64,000 bases of DNA. Origin: Thalassia testudinum. Its lineage: Eukaryota; Streptophyta; Magnoliopsida; Alismatales; Hydrocharitaceae. Below are positions 32,287 to 43,676 of this stretch, in pieces. The notes under the pieces were generated by a model. The model made no database searches. It was not told where the DNA came from and worked only from the letters and a program-made list of their open reading frames with translations. Positions within the stretch are counted from its first letter, which is position 1. Each line of letters begins with the position of its first letter. The stretch lies in assembly GCA_037157565.1 (NCBI GenBank), contig JAZHRO010000013.1:80655501-80719500 (forward strand), in the 5' to 3' direction. A program made the position numbers and the translations under genes.

Positions 32287-33478
32287 GTGGCTGCTTTTGA
32301 GTTACTCCATATGGATGTTTGGGGATCGAATAGAGTATCCAATAAGACGAGACATCATTATTTTCTTGTTGTCGTTGATAATTTTACTAGAGTACCCTGG
32401 GTATTTCTTCTGAAGAACAAGGCAGATGTCGGAGGTGTTATAGAGACTCTTCGCTTGGAGATAAGGACTCAATATTCAACCACAGTGAAGATTGTACGGA
32501 TATATAATGCCCTCGAGTTTTGCACTGCTAGACTTATGGAGTTCTACAGGTCTCGTGGTATTATCCACTAGACAACTTGTCCTCATACCCCACAGTAGAA
32601 TGGGATTGCAGAACGAAAGACAGACACTTGTTAGAGGTTGCCCGCACTCTTTTTATTTACCACAATGTTCCACAAAGATACTGAGGGGGTGTTGTTTGAT
32701 AGCATGCTATCCCATTAACAGGATACCAAGTTCAGTCCGTCACGAGCAAATACCAATTCTTCTGTTACATCCATATGGTAAGCTTTTCCATGTGTCTCCT
32801 AGGACTTTTGAATATGTTGCTTTTGTTCATGTGCCATCATCAGGCTGTGACAAACTTGCTCACGTTGTTAAGTGCGTCTTCTTAGGGTACTCCAGGAGTC
32901 AGAAGGGGTACCGATATTACAACCTCATCCACCACAGGCATTATGTCAGCATTGATGTGACTTTTCATGAGACAACACCATATTTTTCAGTTGCTGGACA
33001 GACGAGTATTCATGATGATGCATCTCCCATGCCTATTCCTCCTACTCCACTAGAGGTGATTCCGATCTCCACACCTCAACCGACTTCTTCAGGCTCTACC
33101 ACCTCCTTGGATGACTATCAAAGGTTGCATAATCTGCTGCGGACGTATAGTAGACCCCATGCAACACTACAAAGGCCACTGTCCTCACCAATGACTGATG
33201 CTCCATAGGTAGTTGGGATGGGTTCTGATGACAGTGACAGTTTAGTTCGACCTGATCCCCTAGATAGTGCAGAACATAGTAGTAGTAAGGTTCCTTCTGC
33301 AAATGTTCAGTCAAAGGTACCAGATGATTCTGACCTTCCTATTGCCATTAGGAGGGCACCCCGCACGTGTGAGTCCATATATCGTACTATAGGCAGTTTG
33401 GCTATTAATGGCCTTAGTTCTCAGTTTGGCAGCTTTTCTCAAGCACTGACAACTTCACACATTTCATCTACCTACTAG
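32287..33478 (+). pseudogene. Copia C integrase and linker
   Basis: The integrase core with ELLHMDVWGS, DNFTRVPWVFLLKNKADVGG and YNALEFCTARL (second Asp lost) is followed, in another frame, by FEYVAFVHVPSSG and FLGYSRSQKGYRYYN. After that comes a Pro/Ser/Thr linker and the start of the RT approach (DLPIAIRRAPRTCESIYRT). Several stops and frame changes are present. Confidence 0.8.
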
Positions 33479-34957
33479 CATGTCATGCTTGATCCAAAGT
33501 AGCGTCAAGTCATGGAGGATGAGATGGCAGCGCTTCGAAGTAGACAAACTTAGGAGCTCACCTCACTTCTTACAGGCACATGACTGGTTGGCTCCAGATG
33601 GGTCTTTGCCTTGAAGTACAACCCTGATAGATCTATTTCAAGGTATAAAGCCAAGTTAGTGGCAAAGGAGTTCACTTAGACCTATGAAGTGAACTTCTTT
33701 AATACTTTCTCCCCCATAACGTGTCTCATCACTGTTCAGGTACTTATCTCTGTTGTGACTCACAAAAATTGGTAGTTACACCAGCTCAATATGAAAAATG
33801 CATTTTTCTACGACGATCTTCAAGAGGAGGTTTACATGCAGCAAACCCCGAGTTTTGAGGTTCAGGGGGAGTGTGTGTGCAAGCTCAGAAAGGCCATCTA
33901 TGGCCTGAAACAGAGCCCAAGAGTCTGGTTTTACAAGCTCTCAGATGTATTGCAGAAGATGGGGATGTAGAGGTCTTCAAATCACTTTCCATTTGTCAGG
34001 AAAACGGAGCATGACGTAATAACATTACTAGCTTATGTAGATAACCTGATTATTACTGGCGATGATAAGGTCGGGGTAAGACAAGTCAAGGAATCTCTTG
34101 TACAGTAATTTATTATGAAGGATCTAGGCCACCTTAAATACTTTCTGGGGATCGAGGTTGCTAGAAGCAGAGATGAAATTGTTCTTTCTCAATGCAAATA
34201 TGAGTTGGATGTTCTTTACCAGACAGGTATGCTAGGGTCCAAGCCAGCCAATATTCCTATGAACCCCAAGGCACATCTTCATGATGAGGAAGTAGAGGCA
34301 GCTGATAGTAGAGCATAGGAATAGCTTGTGAGCAAGTTGTTGTACCTAACTATTACCAAACCTGATATTGACTTGGAAGTAGGCAAGCTTAGCCAGTTTA
34401 TGGAGAGACCGACGAAGCTGCATTGGCAAGCAATTATGCAGGTGCTGAGATACTTGAAGAAAGCACCAGGCTGTGGTATTCTTTTTCAGAGAGGCTCTCC
34501 TATGACAATGGTAGAATATTACAATGATAACTATGTGAGATGTATGGTTGATAGGAAATCCATCACTGGTTTCTGTACATTTGTGGCAGGTAATCTTGTT
34601 ACCTGGAGGAGCAATAAACAAAGGATAGTTTCCCGCTCCACTACAAAGTCAGAGTATAAGGCGATGGCCCAGACTGCTACAGAAATGGTCTGGATACGAT
34701 CTCTACTGCATGATTTGCATCTCCAAATTAAGGAACCTATGGAGATGCAATGTGACAATTGGGCAGCTATATACATAGCCAACAACCTGATATTCCATGA
34801 CGCACTAAACACGTTAAGGTTGACAATCACTACATCAGAGATCTCATACAATGTAATTTGTTGCCTAATACTTATGTTGCATCTAAGGATTAGACCACCG
34901 ATGTATACACGAAGCCTCTACCTCAATCGGCGTTTGACTATTGCTATTCTAAGCTAA
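33479..34957 (+). pseudogene. Copia C reverse transcriptase and RNase H
   Basis: RT blocks are recognisable across stops: [40 protein letters not shown] and the catalytic box YVDN (second Asp changed to Asn). RNase H has a changed box (EYYNDNYV in place of GYSDADYA) and SRSTTKSEYKAMAQ. The end retains a frame down to 34957. Confidence 0.82.
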
Positions 34958-35272
34958 GCATGATTGATATTTATGCTCCAACTTGTAAGGAGTGTTGAGA
35001 CTCCTATTTATCCTTGGCTATTTTACCTTTTTTTTTTGTATTTTGTTATTTTTATTTTGTTTTAGGCATGCATTGTTATTTCCCAAACCTCTCTCTATAT
35101 AGAGGTATTAGGCTTTTTTTAAGAAATAAGATCTATCATTATTTCCTACTATTTAATTGGGATTCAATCTCTATATATAGAGACCAATACCCACCATATT
35201 TATTTGAGTTCTCTGCAATAATAAAAAAGGCATTCTCCACCACGCTCGTCTTAAGTTTTCTATTCTATTACC

Positions 35273-36925
35273 CCAATGTATATGCATATGTCAAATGCAT
35301 GTATGCAACCATTCTTTGTTTCTTAAAAGGAATGTGGATATCTCACATCATCCATGTATAGATATAAATGGGACTTGTGGCTGGAATTTAGTATAAAAGC
35401 TTAGGGATGAAATCACATACACATGATGCATGCTACATCATCATAACACTTACAACACTTGGAATTGCCAAGTGAACATAATAGTGAGAGCACAAAGCAC
35501 CGTTGGATAAAGCAATAATGCTTCATGATATAAATGGAAAATTAACTTCTTGATGTGCATATTATTAAAAAATGATAAAAATCGGTGAAAGCTCAAAGAC
35601 ATGAAAATTCATATGATGTGTGGTATTCCTTCTCTCTCTCTAAGAAAAAAAGGAATAGAATTCATTGCAAGATGGGAGGAACATTGAGTACAAAGTCCCC
35701 CAAATGGTGAAATATACAAGGTTGTAAGAGGCATAAAAGCCCCATTAGTCGCTTGCCACGATCGACAGAACCCCCGGAAAGGGTGACAAAGCCCAATAAT
35801 GCCACGACATCATTAGGAATACTCAGTTATTATATATGGGGAGAGGCCAAGCTGCATACCATTAGAAGTTTTCAAGCAGAGGCCATGCATGGAAGAAGTT
35901 GAGCCCAAAGCCTTGAAGGAGACAAAGGCGACAAGGGGAATGATGATGTTGAATAAGCGACATAGAATAGCCCAAATACTCACACATCCCTAAAATCTAA
36001 CCAACAAAGAAGAAAAAAAAGAAACGAGGTGGGGGGGGGAGGGGGGTGGAGAAAGATTAGTCCCTAACAACACAAAAATTGCTCATCTCGACCAATGCAC
36101 AACATATGGAGGGCAGAAGTCACAGCAAGGAAAGTAGATATAGGGTTGCAACCATCGAGGTAGAAATGGCACAGTTGGAGTAGTGGTAGGGGAGGACAGA
36201 GATAATGGGTTCCAGTATTGTCAGGAACGGGGGTTGCACCGTCAAATGGGAGACAAGCGGAGACGACTGGGGATGGGTGGAGACCGGAAGCAAAACTCCA
36301 TTGTTGGGTGTCCATTGGTGACGGAAGAGAACGCGACAGATGATCAACGGAAGGGAGGTGGAGAGAGAGGGGTCCCCAACCGACCATCCTTGATTAGGAG
36401 CTCGATTATAACCAAATAGGGGGTAGCGGTTGCAGTTGAAGGAGGAAGAAACCCTAGGCTCCTAGAGAGAAGGTCTCCCATCTCTCTCTAGGAACTGAGG
36501 GTCATGAGGATGATTGTAGCAATCACCATAGCATTCTCTTATTTGGTTGTTAAATTTTAATCAGGATAAGTAGTAACAAGGGGTCTGAGATTGTGGGTGG
36601 GACACGCAGGAGTTTAATGAGACATTTGGTAATTGGTTGAGTAAAAAGAGAACATTAAATAAGTAATAGCTATACCAGCAATGGTTATTATTATATGTAT
36701 GGTAGAAGTTGGAAAAAGCCAAGCTTTTATGTGCAATGATTTAAATTTCGATGACATACCGACAAAATAGGTATTTCTAGGATAGGGTCATATTGACATG
36801 AAAATAATGTTGAGACATAAGGGTTGCGAGGAAATTTTGGTGAAATTTTATCGAAATGGTCTGCATTGGTGAAATGCACATAACATTTTGATAGTTGTTA
36901 CTGTTGCTCCCATTCTTTGCTATTG
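35273..36925. other. Spacer, no gene seen
   Basis: No recognisable protein, element ends or LTRs. A G-rich tract lies at 36029-36048. Small ORFs on both strands between 36064 and 36419 overlap each other and lack motifs. No upstream exon of the methyltransferase was found here. Confidence 0.45.
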
Positions 36926-37262
36926 TTTTTTTTTTTAGGAGAAAAGAGGAAGATTACCTGAGGGTGGCAATCATCCTAAAATTGTATTAAAAAGTGTAAA
37001 GGAACGAACTTATAGATTTTGAAGTCAAAAATCAAAAAAACATTTTGCTTCTCTTACAACATGGTGTACATCCTCCATGGACTGCTGACATAGGGGCAAG
37101 ACGTGTCCCCACCAAAGCACCATTTAGATTTGTACAACTTAGTGACAATACGCTTCCTTCTGAAGAACCATAGGAAGAGTTTAATTTTGGGAGGTGCCTT
37201 GCAAGTCCAGATGAGTTTCGAGTCTCCAACCACCAAATTTTGATGCATATCACCTGCTGTTG
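36926..37262 (-). mobile_element. L1-type LINE 3' fragment
   Basis: The minus strand encodes the RT-associated zinc-binding domain: CKAPPKIKLFLWFF, then a CPLCQQSMEDVHHVV-like block after a frame change. It ends in a poly(A) tract seen as poly(T) at about 36927-36939. About 330 bp remain. No target duplication was identified. Confidence 0.65.
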
Positions 37263-38207
37263 GGTTGTTGTTATTACTATGTTCTAAACCCCCTATTGTT
37301 GTATCTACCTTAAAAGAGATTTTACTAAAGTTTCAACTTATGTTTAGTTGATGCCGAGAACTCTAAAAATTGGTGGAGGAACTAAGTATCATACTCTTCT
37401 CCTTATCCTCTTCCAACTTGAATGCCCCATCCCAATTTTATCTTCTCCTCAAGAAAAATATTTTTCGTTGACAAAAGACAAATACAACTAATGCTCTATT
37501 CTTCTCTTGAGATTTGATTCTATTTCACATCTATCCCTAATTATAGAATAGATCTACACATTATAGTATAGATTTACTATTATTACGATCATTTAGGTCT
37601 AATTACAATTTAGAGTTCAAGAAGCCTTTGTTTAATTTCAAATAATAAAATCCTAAGTTTGAATTAGTATTAGTGTTTTTCTTCTTGAAGTCCTTAATTT
37701 TAGAAATAATTATTCATTTAAATATGAAGTATAAGATGAGATTTAGGACTTAAATGAAAATATTTATCCATTTAAATAGTTATTCTTAAAATTCCAATCA
37801 TTTAAATTATTTCTGCAACTTTTGTCAGCATGTCCTCGACATGCCTCCGAAATGGACTATTTTTGGGTGTCGAAATCCGATATCAAAACACAGGTATTTT
37901 CACAACTTGCTGATGAAATGCGCTCTTTGAAATTTATCAAAAGGACGTCAAAATCGACATTTCGAATCTTATTAAGGTAACATGTAAGGAGAAAGAAGCT
38001 AAATAACTAATAATTATTATTGCTATGTTGTTATCATATTTTTTAAACTGGTAATTGAAATTTTTGTGTGATTCACTAATCTTGTTGGCAAGGTGAATAT
38101 CCTTCTCACTCTAGCACTTATCCCCTTTAAGCAAGATGCGGAGTATATCCCCCTATCCAATGCTGGTCATAAACTCAATAACAAATGGAAGCCTACGAAG
38201 TCAATGA
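37263..38207. other. AT-rich spacer, nothing recognised
   Basis: No ORF with a motif and no element boundary. Confidence 0.45.
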
Positions 38208-38500
38208 TGTTGGAGATCTCGTGAATCTCCACGTTGGAGGTCACGAGATCCCACGTGGAGTAGTAGGCAAGGAAATCCACCTCGCCTAAATTATCTTATT
38301 TTCCTTATTTTACTTTCTAGCTTTAGAATTATTTTTTGGGAAAGTTTGTTACATTAGAAATTGTTATGATTAGAGATATGTTTTTCCTATTCTAGAAAAT
38401 TGTATTACGATTAAAAAGTAGAATGTCTCTTTTTATAAGGAGACCAAATACCATTGTTTCTAATTGAATTTCAATAATAATAAACTCCACATTTCTTTGA
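38208..38500 (+). repeat. 5' LTR of TRIM C
   Basis: 293 bp, beginning TGTTGGAGATCTCGTGAATC and ending right before the primer site at 38501. Confidence 0.8.
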
Positions 38501-39646
38501 TGGTATTGAGCAAGAATGATCCTAGGGTTCGTCGACCCTCTCCTACACGCGATATTCACTTGTTCTTTGTGCATGCCATCACCGCGTGTCTCCTTTGTCC
38601 TACAACATACACATGTTCCGATTGCTTCGATCTACGTGCAAACGATGCACGCACAATATAATTCGTGCATGCAACTCACTTGCAATCAAATTCTCCCCAC
38701 GTGCAATCCACATGCATGCTGGATAAGGCCAGTACATGCACCAGCGCATGCCTTTGCCCAATACTTGCGTGCACTAATGCGCGTCATTATCATCCTCTGC
38801 TTGTATTTGCATGCAATGAGTATCAATCCTGCATACCCAGTGTGCGTGTGCTACTCCTATTGTGTGTAGCCTAGTGCACGACTTCCCTCCCCCACACACA
38901 TAAGCACGCGATCAATTTATTGTTGATTCACACATCCCGTGACATGAAAATTGAAAAGAAATTACTAAGGAGTAAGGCCTCCACTACTACTTGGGAATGT
39001 TTCCCATATATGACCACTACTGCTACGATATTCGTCCAATCAATTCCAATATTCAGTGCATGAAATTATCTTCCATTAAACTCTCCAAGTCATTTTTTGC
39101 TTTAACTCTATGGGTGCTGGATGTTTCCCGATGAAGAGAGACTATTTGCATGCTTAAAGAAATATGTGAGCATACAAAAGTATGTGCATGATTTATACGC
39201 ATGCTCCAGTCCCACTTGCATCAAAACAAGAAAGCACATGTCAAGTACAAGAACCATGCTCGAGTGCTAGTTCCAAGTTTGTGCTACAATACATGCATGA
39301 TCAAGCCTCCACGCGTACAGGTATCAGAAGTACAAGTGCCTAGCCCAAAGAAAGATGCCATAGCTTCAAGTCGTATCATCCCTGAAGAGGACGATGACTA
39401 GTGGTGGTGAAACTGAGACAGAGGCTCAGCCTTACCGGTGGAAGCCCCTAGTCCAATTTTTTTATTCTTCTCCAAGAGAGGAAATTTCCCTAAGACAAGG
39501 ACGACCACCATGTGCTTGGGAACGTACCCCAACTATTGTTTGTGGTCCAGTTTGAAAATCAAAGACCGTCCATGCGTGCATTGCCTACACCAGTACTACT
39601 ACTTGGTGCTCTCTCACAAGTTCAAGATGTCCAACTTGGAGGCGAG

Positions 39647-39940
39647 TGTTGGAGATCTTGTGAATCTCCACGTTGAAGATCACAACATCCCATGTGGAGT
39701 AGTGAGCAAGGACATCCACTTTGCCAAAATTATCTTTTTTCCTTATTTTAGTTTCTAGTTTTAGAATTATCCTTTTAAGAAAGTTTGTTATGTTAGAGAT
39801 TTGTTATGATTAGAGATATGTTTTCGTATTCTAGAAGATTGTATTAGAATTAAAAAGTAAGATTGGTCTATCTATATAAAGAGGCCAAATTCCATTGTTT
39901 CTACTTGAGTTTCAATAATAATAAACTTCATGTTTCTTCA
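39647..39940 (+). repeat. 3' LTR of TRIM C
   Basis: About 294 bp, beginning TGTTGGAGATCTTGTGAATC. The right end is placed by alignment to the 5' LTR. Confidence 0.75.
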
Positions 39941-40448
39941 TAAATAACAAATACATTAATGAATGGATAACACTAATCATTTCATTTACATCCCCGTGTA
40001 CATATGTACCCATGTAGGACTATCACTAGCTGAGAACGAGGCACATTAGGATACTTGACCGTTATGAAACTTCTCCAAAATTAGATGCTTTAAGAAAAAA
40101 GGCTACTTTTTTCGTTATCCCAACATATCGAGGATAAATGGAAATATACTCCTAAAAGGTGGAAGGTATTCAACAAATGCCTATAAAAGACCTTAAATAT
40201 TTTATTCCAACCTTATCGCTTCAAAATGACAGATAACTCACTTTCAAAAAATTAGAGGATTATTAAGAAAAAAAGGGCAAAAGTCCTCGACGCATATTAG
40301 AATCCACTCACGGTCTTTCCTCCCTAAGTTAATATTTTAATACATTTGATGCGCATGAGAACTTTGTTACTTTGTATTGGTATGTTGTAATAGGATAGAC
40401 TTCTCCAAGCAAGGCTTCATTTGAAATTCGAATATGTAACAAACATGT
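39941..40448. other. Spacer between TRIM C and Copia F, nothing recognised
   Basis: AT-rich DNA, no motif-bearing ORF and no repeat ends. Confidence 0.45.
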
Positions 40449-40611
40449 TGTTACCGAGATCCCATGAGAACTAGTCTTGCAAATCTCAAATTTCATGGGA
40501 TTCAAGTATATCATGTGTAACGAATTTCTCTTATAAATATAGGAGTCAACCACCGATCTTGGTGAGCATGACTAATCATTTTCACACTTACATTAACATG
40601 GTATTAGAGCC
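40449..40611 (+). repeat. Putative 5' LTR end and primer site of Copia F
   Basis: The segment starts TGTTACCGAGATCCC (or three bases earlier) and ends AACATTAACA-like just before TGGTATTAGAGCC. A TATAAATATAGGAG box lies near 40533. The matching 3' LTR is not in the window, so the LTR call rests on start, end and primer site only. Confidence 0.55.
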
Positions 40612-40673
40612 ATTCGAGATCTTTGATCTCTCGTTCGATCTCAACCTTGTGCCTCCATTGGGATCTCCTCACA

Positions 40674-41281
40674 ATGAGCACGACTGAGCTGCTTCTTGCG
40701 GCTTGGCATTGCAACAGTGTCACATCTCACACGTCGTCAATCCATACTCCAACAACCTCAACACAGCCACGTCGCAGCTCCCTTCCTCAACCTCGATGGC
40801 CCAAGCTACCTGTCCAACTCAACTCCAATCACCTTTGCCATCACCCCAATCAGCCACAACCTCCAATTGCCTCCGCCATCGCCCCAACCCTCCCCACCAA
40901 GCCACTGGTTTCCCTTGCTCCCACAACCTCCTCCCCAACACTGTTGCTCCCATATCCCCCTTACCCACAACCAAAACCATAACACCACGTCCTCCACCCA
41001 CCTATGCATTCTACCCGCATACCCAAATACCTGAAAACAACAACCAACAACTCACCTTCCTTCCACCATCCCCGACCCGTCCAGATCCCCACCGCCGCCT
41101 ACTCCACCCCAACAACTCCCCTTCCCCACCGTAGCTTCCCCCTTGCTGATGCTACTACACATTAACCATTGCCCAATCCTAAACCAATCCCCACCTCCAC
41201 TTCTCCCTAACACCAACCCTCTCCCCAATACATCCTCCCTTCCATCTGCCACCACTTCTCTTGCACCTCGCCAATGCTCCA
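40674..41281 (+). other. Pro/Ser/Thr-rich leader frames of element F (left of Copia D)
   Basis: Long plus-strand frames (for example 40703-41134) are Pro/Ser/Thr-rich and match no domain I know. One frame, open from about 41034, continues in phase across the Copia D insertion site into 45448-46046. This region lies between PBS and gag, where copia elements normally have only a short leader, so it may be an acquired sequence. Confidence 0.4.
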
Positions 41282-41425
41282 TGTTGAGTTGTTTATATTT
41301 TTTGAGGGTTGGTCTGCTAATGTTTATTTCTTATTGGTTTTCCTCTGCAATTGTTCCCGCACCTCTCTTTATATAAAGAGGTGTAGGGTTTCTCTTTGAA
41401 ATATGATTAACCATTTTGTCCAACT
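41282..41425 (+). repeat. 5' LTR of Copia D
   Basis: 144 bp, TGTTGAGTTGTTTAT to TTTTGTCCAACT. Contains TTTATATAAAGAGGTG. Confidence 0.92.
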
Positions 41426-41519
41426 TGGTATTAGAGCGTAGTCCTAGGTCGGGTTCTAATATCCCACCCAAATCAAGCCCCAATAACCGTCCACCCTAAC
41501 CCTAACCTCTTCTCTCCTC

Positions 41520-41690
41520 CCACCGAAGCCGCCAGCAGCCACCATCGGCAGCAGCAGCAACCAGCGGCAGTAGCAGTAGGCGGCAGCAGCAAGCGACAGC
41601 AGCAGCAGGCGGCTAGCCAGCAATAGCAGTAGTAGCCAGCGGCACCAGCAGCAACAGCAGCCGGCGTCGCCCAGCAGGGCTACCAGCGCT
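41520..41690 (+). repeat. CAG/CGG-rich low-complexity leader of Copia D
   Basis: Irregular array of AGCAGC, CAGCGGCAG and CAGTAG units in the leader between PBS and the first coding segment. It is the Copia D counterpart of the GC-rich repeats in the leaders of A and C, but with a different sequence. Confidence 0.85.
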
Positions 41691-41903
41691 GCCCATTTAG
41701 GGTAGTGTTGGTGCTGCTGGGTGCACCGGTTTGTTGTAGGGTGTGTATGCTGAAGAGGAGAGCCCCCTTTATGGTGGATTTTGGGTCCTCTTTTGCCTAA
41801 AAAAAAAATTCATGTTAAGTTCCTGATTTGCTTCTTCCAACACTCAACATCATGTTTCGTGGCATATTCTCCTTGGCTTTCATATGACTTGGTTGAAGGA
41901 AGA

Positions 41904-43620
41904 TGGCATTCCCTAATGTTGAGGCAAGTATCTTTGCCGAACAGAGTTTGGCAAGTGATACAATAACCATCACCCGGAGTGAGTATGAGAGACTACTCCG
42001 AGGTTGCGGCCATCATGATGGTTTTAAGGGAAGCTCCGACTTAGTGTCTCTTGCAAGAAACATGATAGCACCTAGTGGTTAGTTGATTCAGGAGCGTCAA
42101 GACACCTTAGTGGAGATCGAAGTTGGTTTACTAATCTCAAACCCGTGTCTGCAGGCAGGACGGTTCAAGTCGCAAATGCAGGCACTCCAGGATAGAGGGT
42201 CAAGGAGAGGTGCCAATGACCTCTAAATTGAGATTGCCCGATGTTCTATTTGTGCCAGACTTTCCCATTAGCCTACTCTCGGTGAGTAATATCACTAAAG
42301 AGCTTAATTGTCGGGCTATTTTTGATGAAGTGGGATGTGTCTTTGAAGACAAATTGACATGAAGCACAATTGGCAGTGGTCATGTAGAGAGTGGTGTTTA
42401 TCGCCTGGTTCAGTCTCCGTTTGCTGTTGCATGTCACGGAGGCATCTCTTTTACTGCTGGGAGTACTTTTCAGTGGCATCTTAGACTTGGGCATCTTCCT
42501 CTAGATAGTCTTCAACATGTTATTCCACACATATCCCCTGCAACCAAGATCACTTGTGATGCTTGTCAGATGGGCAAGCACCACCGTGCCTCTTACTCAG
42601 TGAGTACTCATCCTAGATCCACAGCCTTGTTTGAGTTGCTACATATGGATGTATGGGGTCCAAGCCAAATTCCAGGCAGGCAGGGTCATCGATACTATTT
42701 GGTGGTTGTTGATTTCTCACACCTATCATAGGTATTTCTCTTGAAAAATAAATCAGATGTTGGATCTATTTTTGAGCATTTTTTATTGGAGATAAATAAT
42801 CAATATTCAGTAGTTGTTAAAGTAGTGAGATCTGATAATGCACTTGAATTCTGCACCATCAGGTTGTCTACTTTTTATAAATCCCATGGAATTATACATC
42901 AGACCACATGTCCTCATACTTCTCAATAGAATGGGGTGGCTAAGAGGAAACATCGCCACCTTTTGGATGTAGCTTGTACTTTGTTAATTCACCATAGTGT
43001 ACCGTAGTTATACTGGGGAGACGTTCTTATTGCGTGTTACTTATCAACAGAATGCCCAGTTCAGTACTTCATGAGTAGATTCCTTGGCACATCTTGTATC
43101 CTGACAAAGAGTTTTTTCATGTGCCACTACGAGTATTTGGCTGTGTTGCCTTTGTTCATCTTCTTTCCCCAGGCCAAGACAAGCTTGCATCATGAGCAGT
43201 TAGGTGTGTATTCTTAGGGTACTTACGGACTCAAAAAGGGTATAGATGCCTGAATCCCATTACTGGGAGGCACTATATGAGTGCAGATGTTACCTTTCAC
43301 GAGTCCATTCCATATTTTTCCACGACTGCTCGAGGAATATCTCCTGAGGTTATGGATGTGCCCATGCCTATCCCGCCTATTCCCTTGGAGCAGATACTTG
43401 TTTCTACTCCCCCTGCTGCTGCTACTGCACCCGTTAGGTTTTCTAAGCCCACTGTTATCTATAAACGTCCTCATAGCACTTTGCAGATACTAGATATTCC
43501 AATAGTTACACAGGCACCACCCTCTCCAGTTTAGGTGACCATGGACAGTTTGCATACTGATGATATAGGGGTGATGCTACAGGTCTAAATATGGATGCTC
43601 TACCCCCAGAGTTAGTACAG
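41904..43620 (+). pseudogene. Copia D protease and integrase
   Basis: The first segment encodes the linker and the DSGAS protease box across a frame change. The integrase core has ELLHMDVWGPSQIPGRQGHR and the intact second site VVRSDNALEFC (around 42820-42850), followed by YKSHGIIHQTTCPHT. Stops appear after the DNFSHLS-like position and before NGVAKRKHRHLLDVA. The C-terminal end and a Pro-rich linker follow (43277-43534). Confidence 0.82.
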
Positions 43621-43676
43621 AATAATCAGTCAGATGATATTGATCTTCCTATTGCCATTAGGAAGGCACCTCGCAC

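Larger units (their letters stand above)
30768..35150 (+). mobile_element. Ty1/copia element C, gag-less, decayed
   Basis: LTRs are 30768-30930 and 34993-35150 (about 160 bp). The target duplication is GTTTA (30763-30767)/ATTTA (35151-35155). The PBS is a variant, TGATATCAGAGC at 30931. Coding order is protease, integrase, RT, RNase H, with more stops than in Copia A. The frame from ATG 31630 reaches a mutated protease box (GSGAS) after about 45 residues, so gag is absent. The RT box is YVDN instead of YVDD (34034-34045). It lies inside the 3' LTR of TRIM B. Confidence 0.88.
24956..35272 (+). mobile_element. TRIM B: short LTR element split by two Copia insertions
   Basis: The 5' LTR is 24956-25272. 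TGGTATCAGAG (25273-25283) follows as the tRNA-Met type primer site. A purine tract AGGGGAGAG (30587-30595) precedes a 3' LTR that is itself split (30596-30767 and 35151-35272). Removing Copia A (25440-29753) and Copia C (30768-35150) leaves an element of about 1.6 kb with no coding capacity. Its internal segment at about 30170-30300 resembles the internal segment of TRIM C (38940-39050), including the block CTACTACTTGGGAATG. It lies directly next to the methyltransferase exons, either in an intron or at a truncation point. Confidence 0.8.
30596..35272 (+). repeat. 3' LTR of TRIM B, split by Copia C
   Basis: The left part 30596-30767 starts TATTAGAGATCATGTGA (terminal TG mutated to TA). The right part 35151-35272 resumes ATTTAATTGGGATTCAATCT and ends near CTATTACC. 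The join after TTTCTTAGTTTA corresponds exactly to the uninterrupted 5' LTR, where TTTCTTAGTTTAATTGGG is continuous. Confidence 0.8.
38208..39940 (+). mobile_element. Short non-coding LTR retrotransposon (TRIM C)
   Basis: The LTRs are 38208-38500 and about 39647-39940, both starting TGTTGGAGATCT and carrying AATCTCCACGTTG, TTAGAATTATCC-like and TTTCAATAATAATAAAC blocks. A primer site TGGTATTGAGC starts at 38501. A purine-rich GGAGGCGAG precedes the 3' LTR. The body of about 1.15 kb has no gag-pol. Part of it is TGCATGC/ACGTGCA-rich (38620-38800), and part (38940-39050) resembles the TRIM B body. No clean target duplication was seen. Confidence 0.78.

Noticed and set aside
36029..36048. G-run tract as a structured regulatory element
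   Set aside because: A simple G-rich run in unannotated spacer; nothing else supports function.
40623..41282. Several Pro-rich ORFs on both strands as separate genes
   Set aside because: They overlap in different frames of the same C-rich DNA; only one phase continues across the Copia D site, and that is reported as a finding instead.
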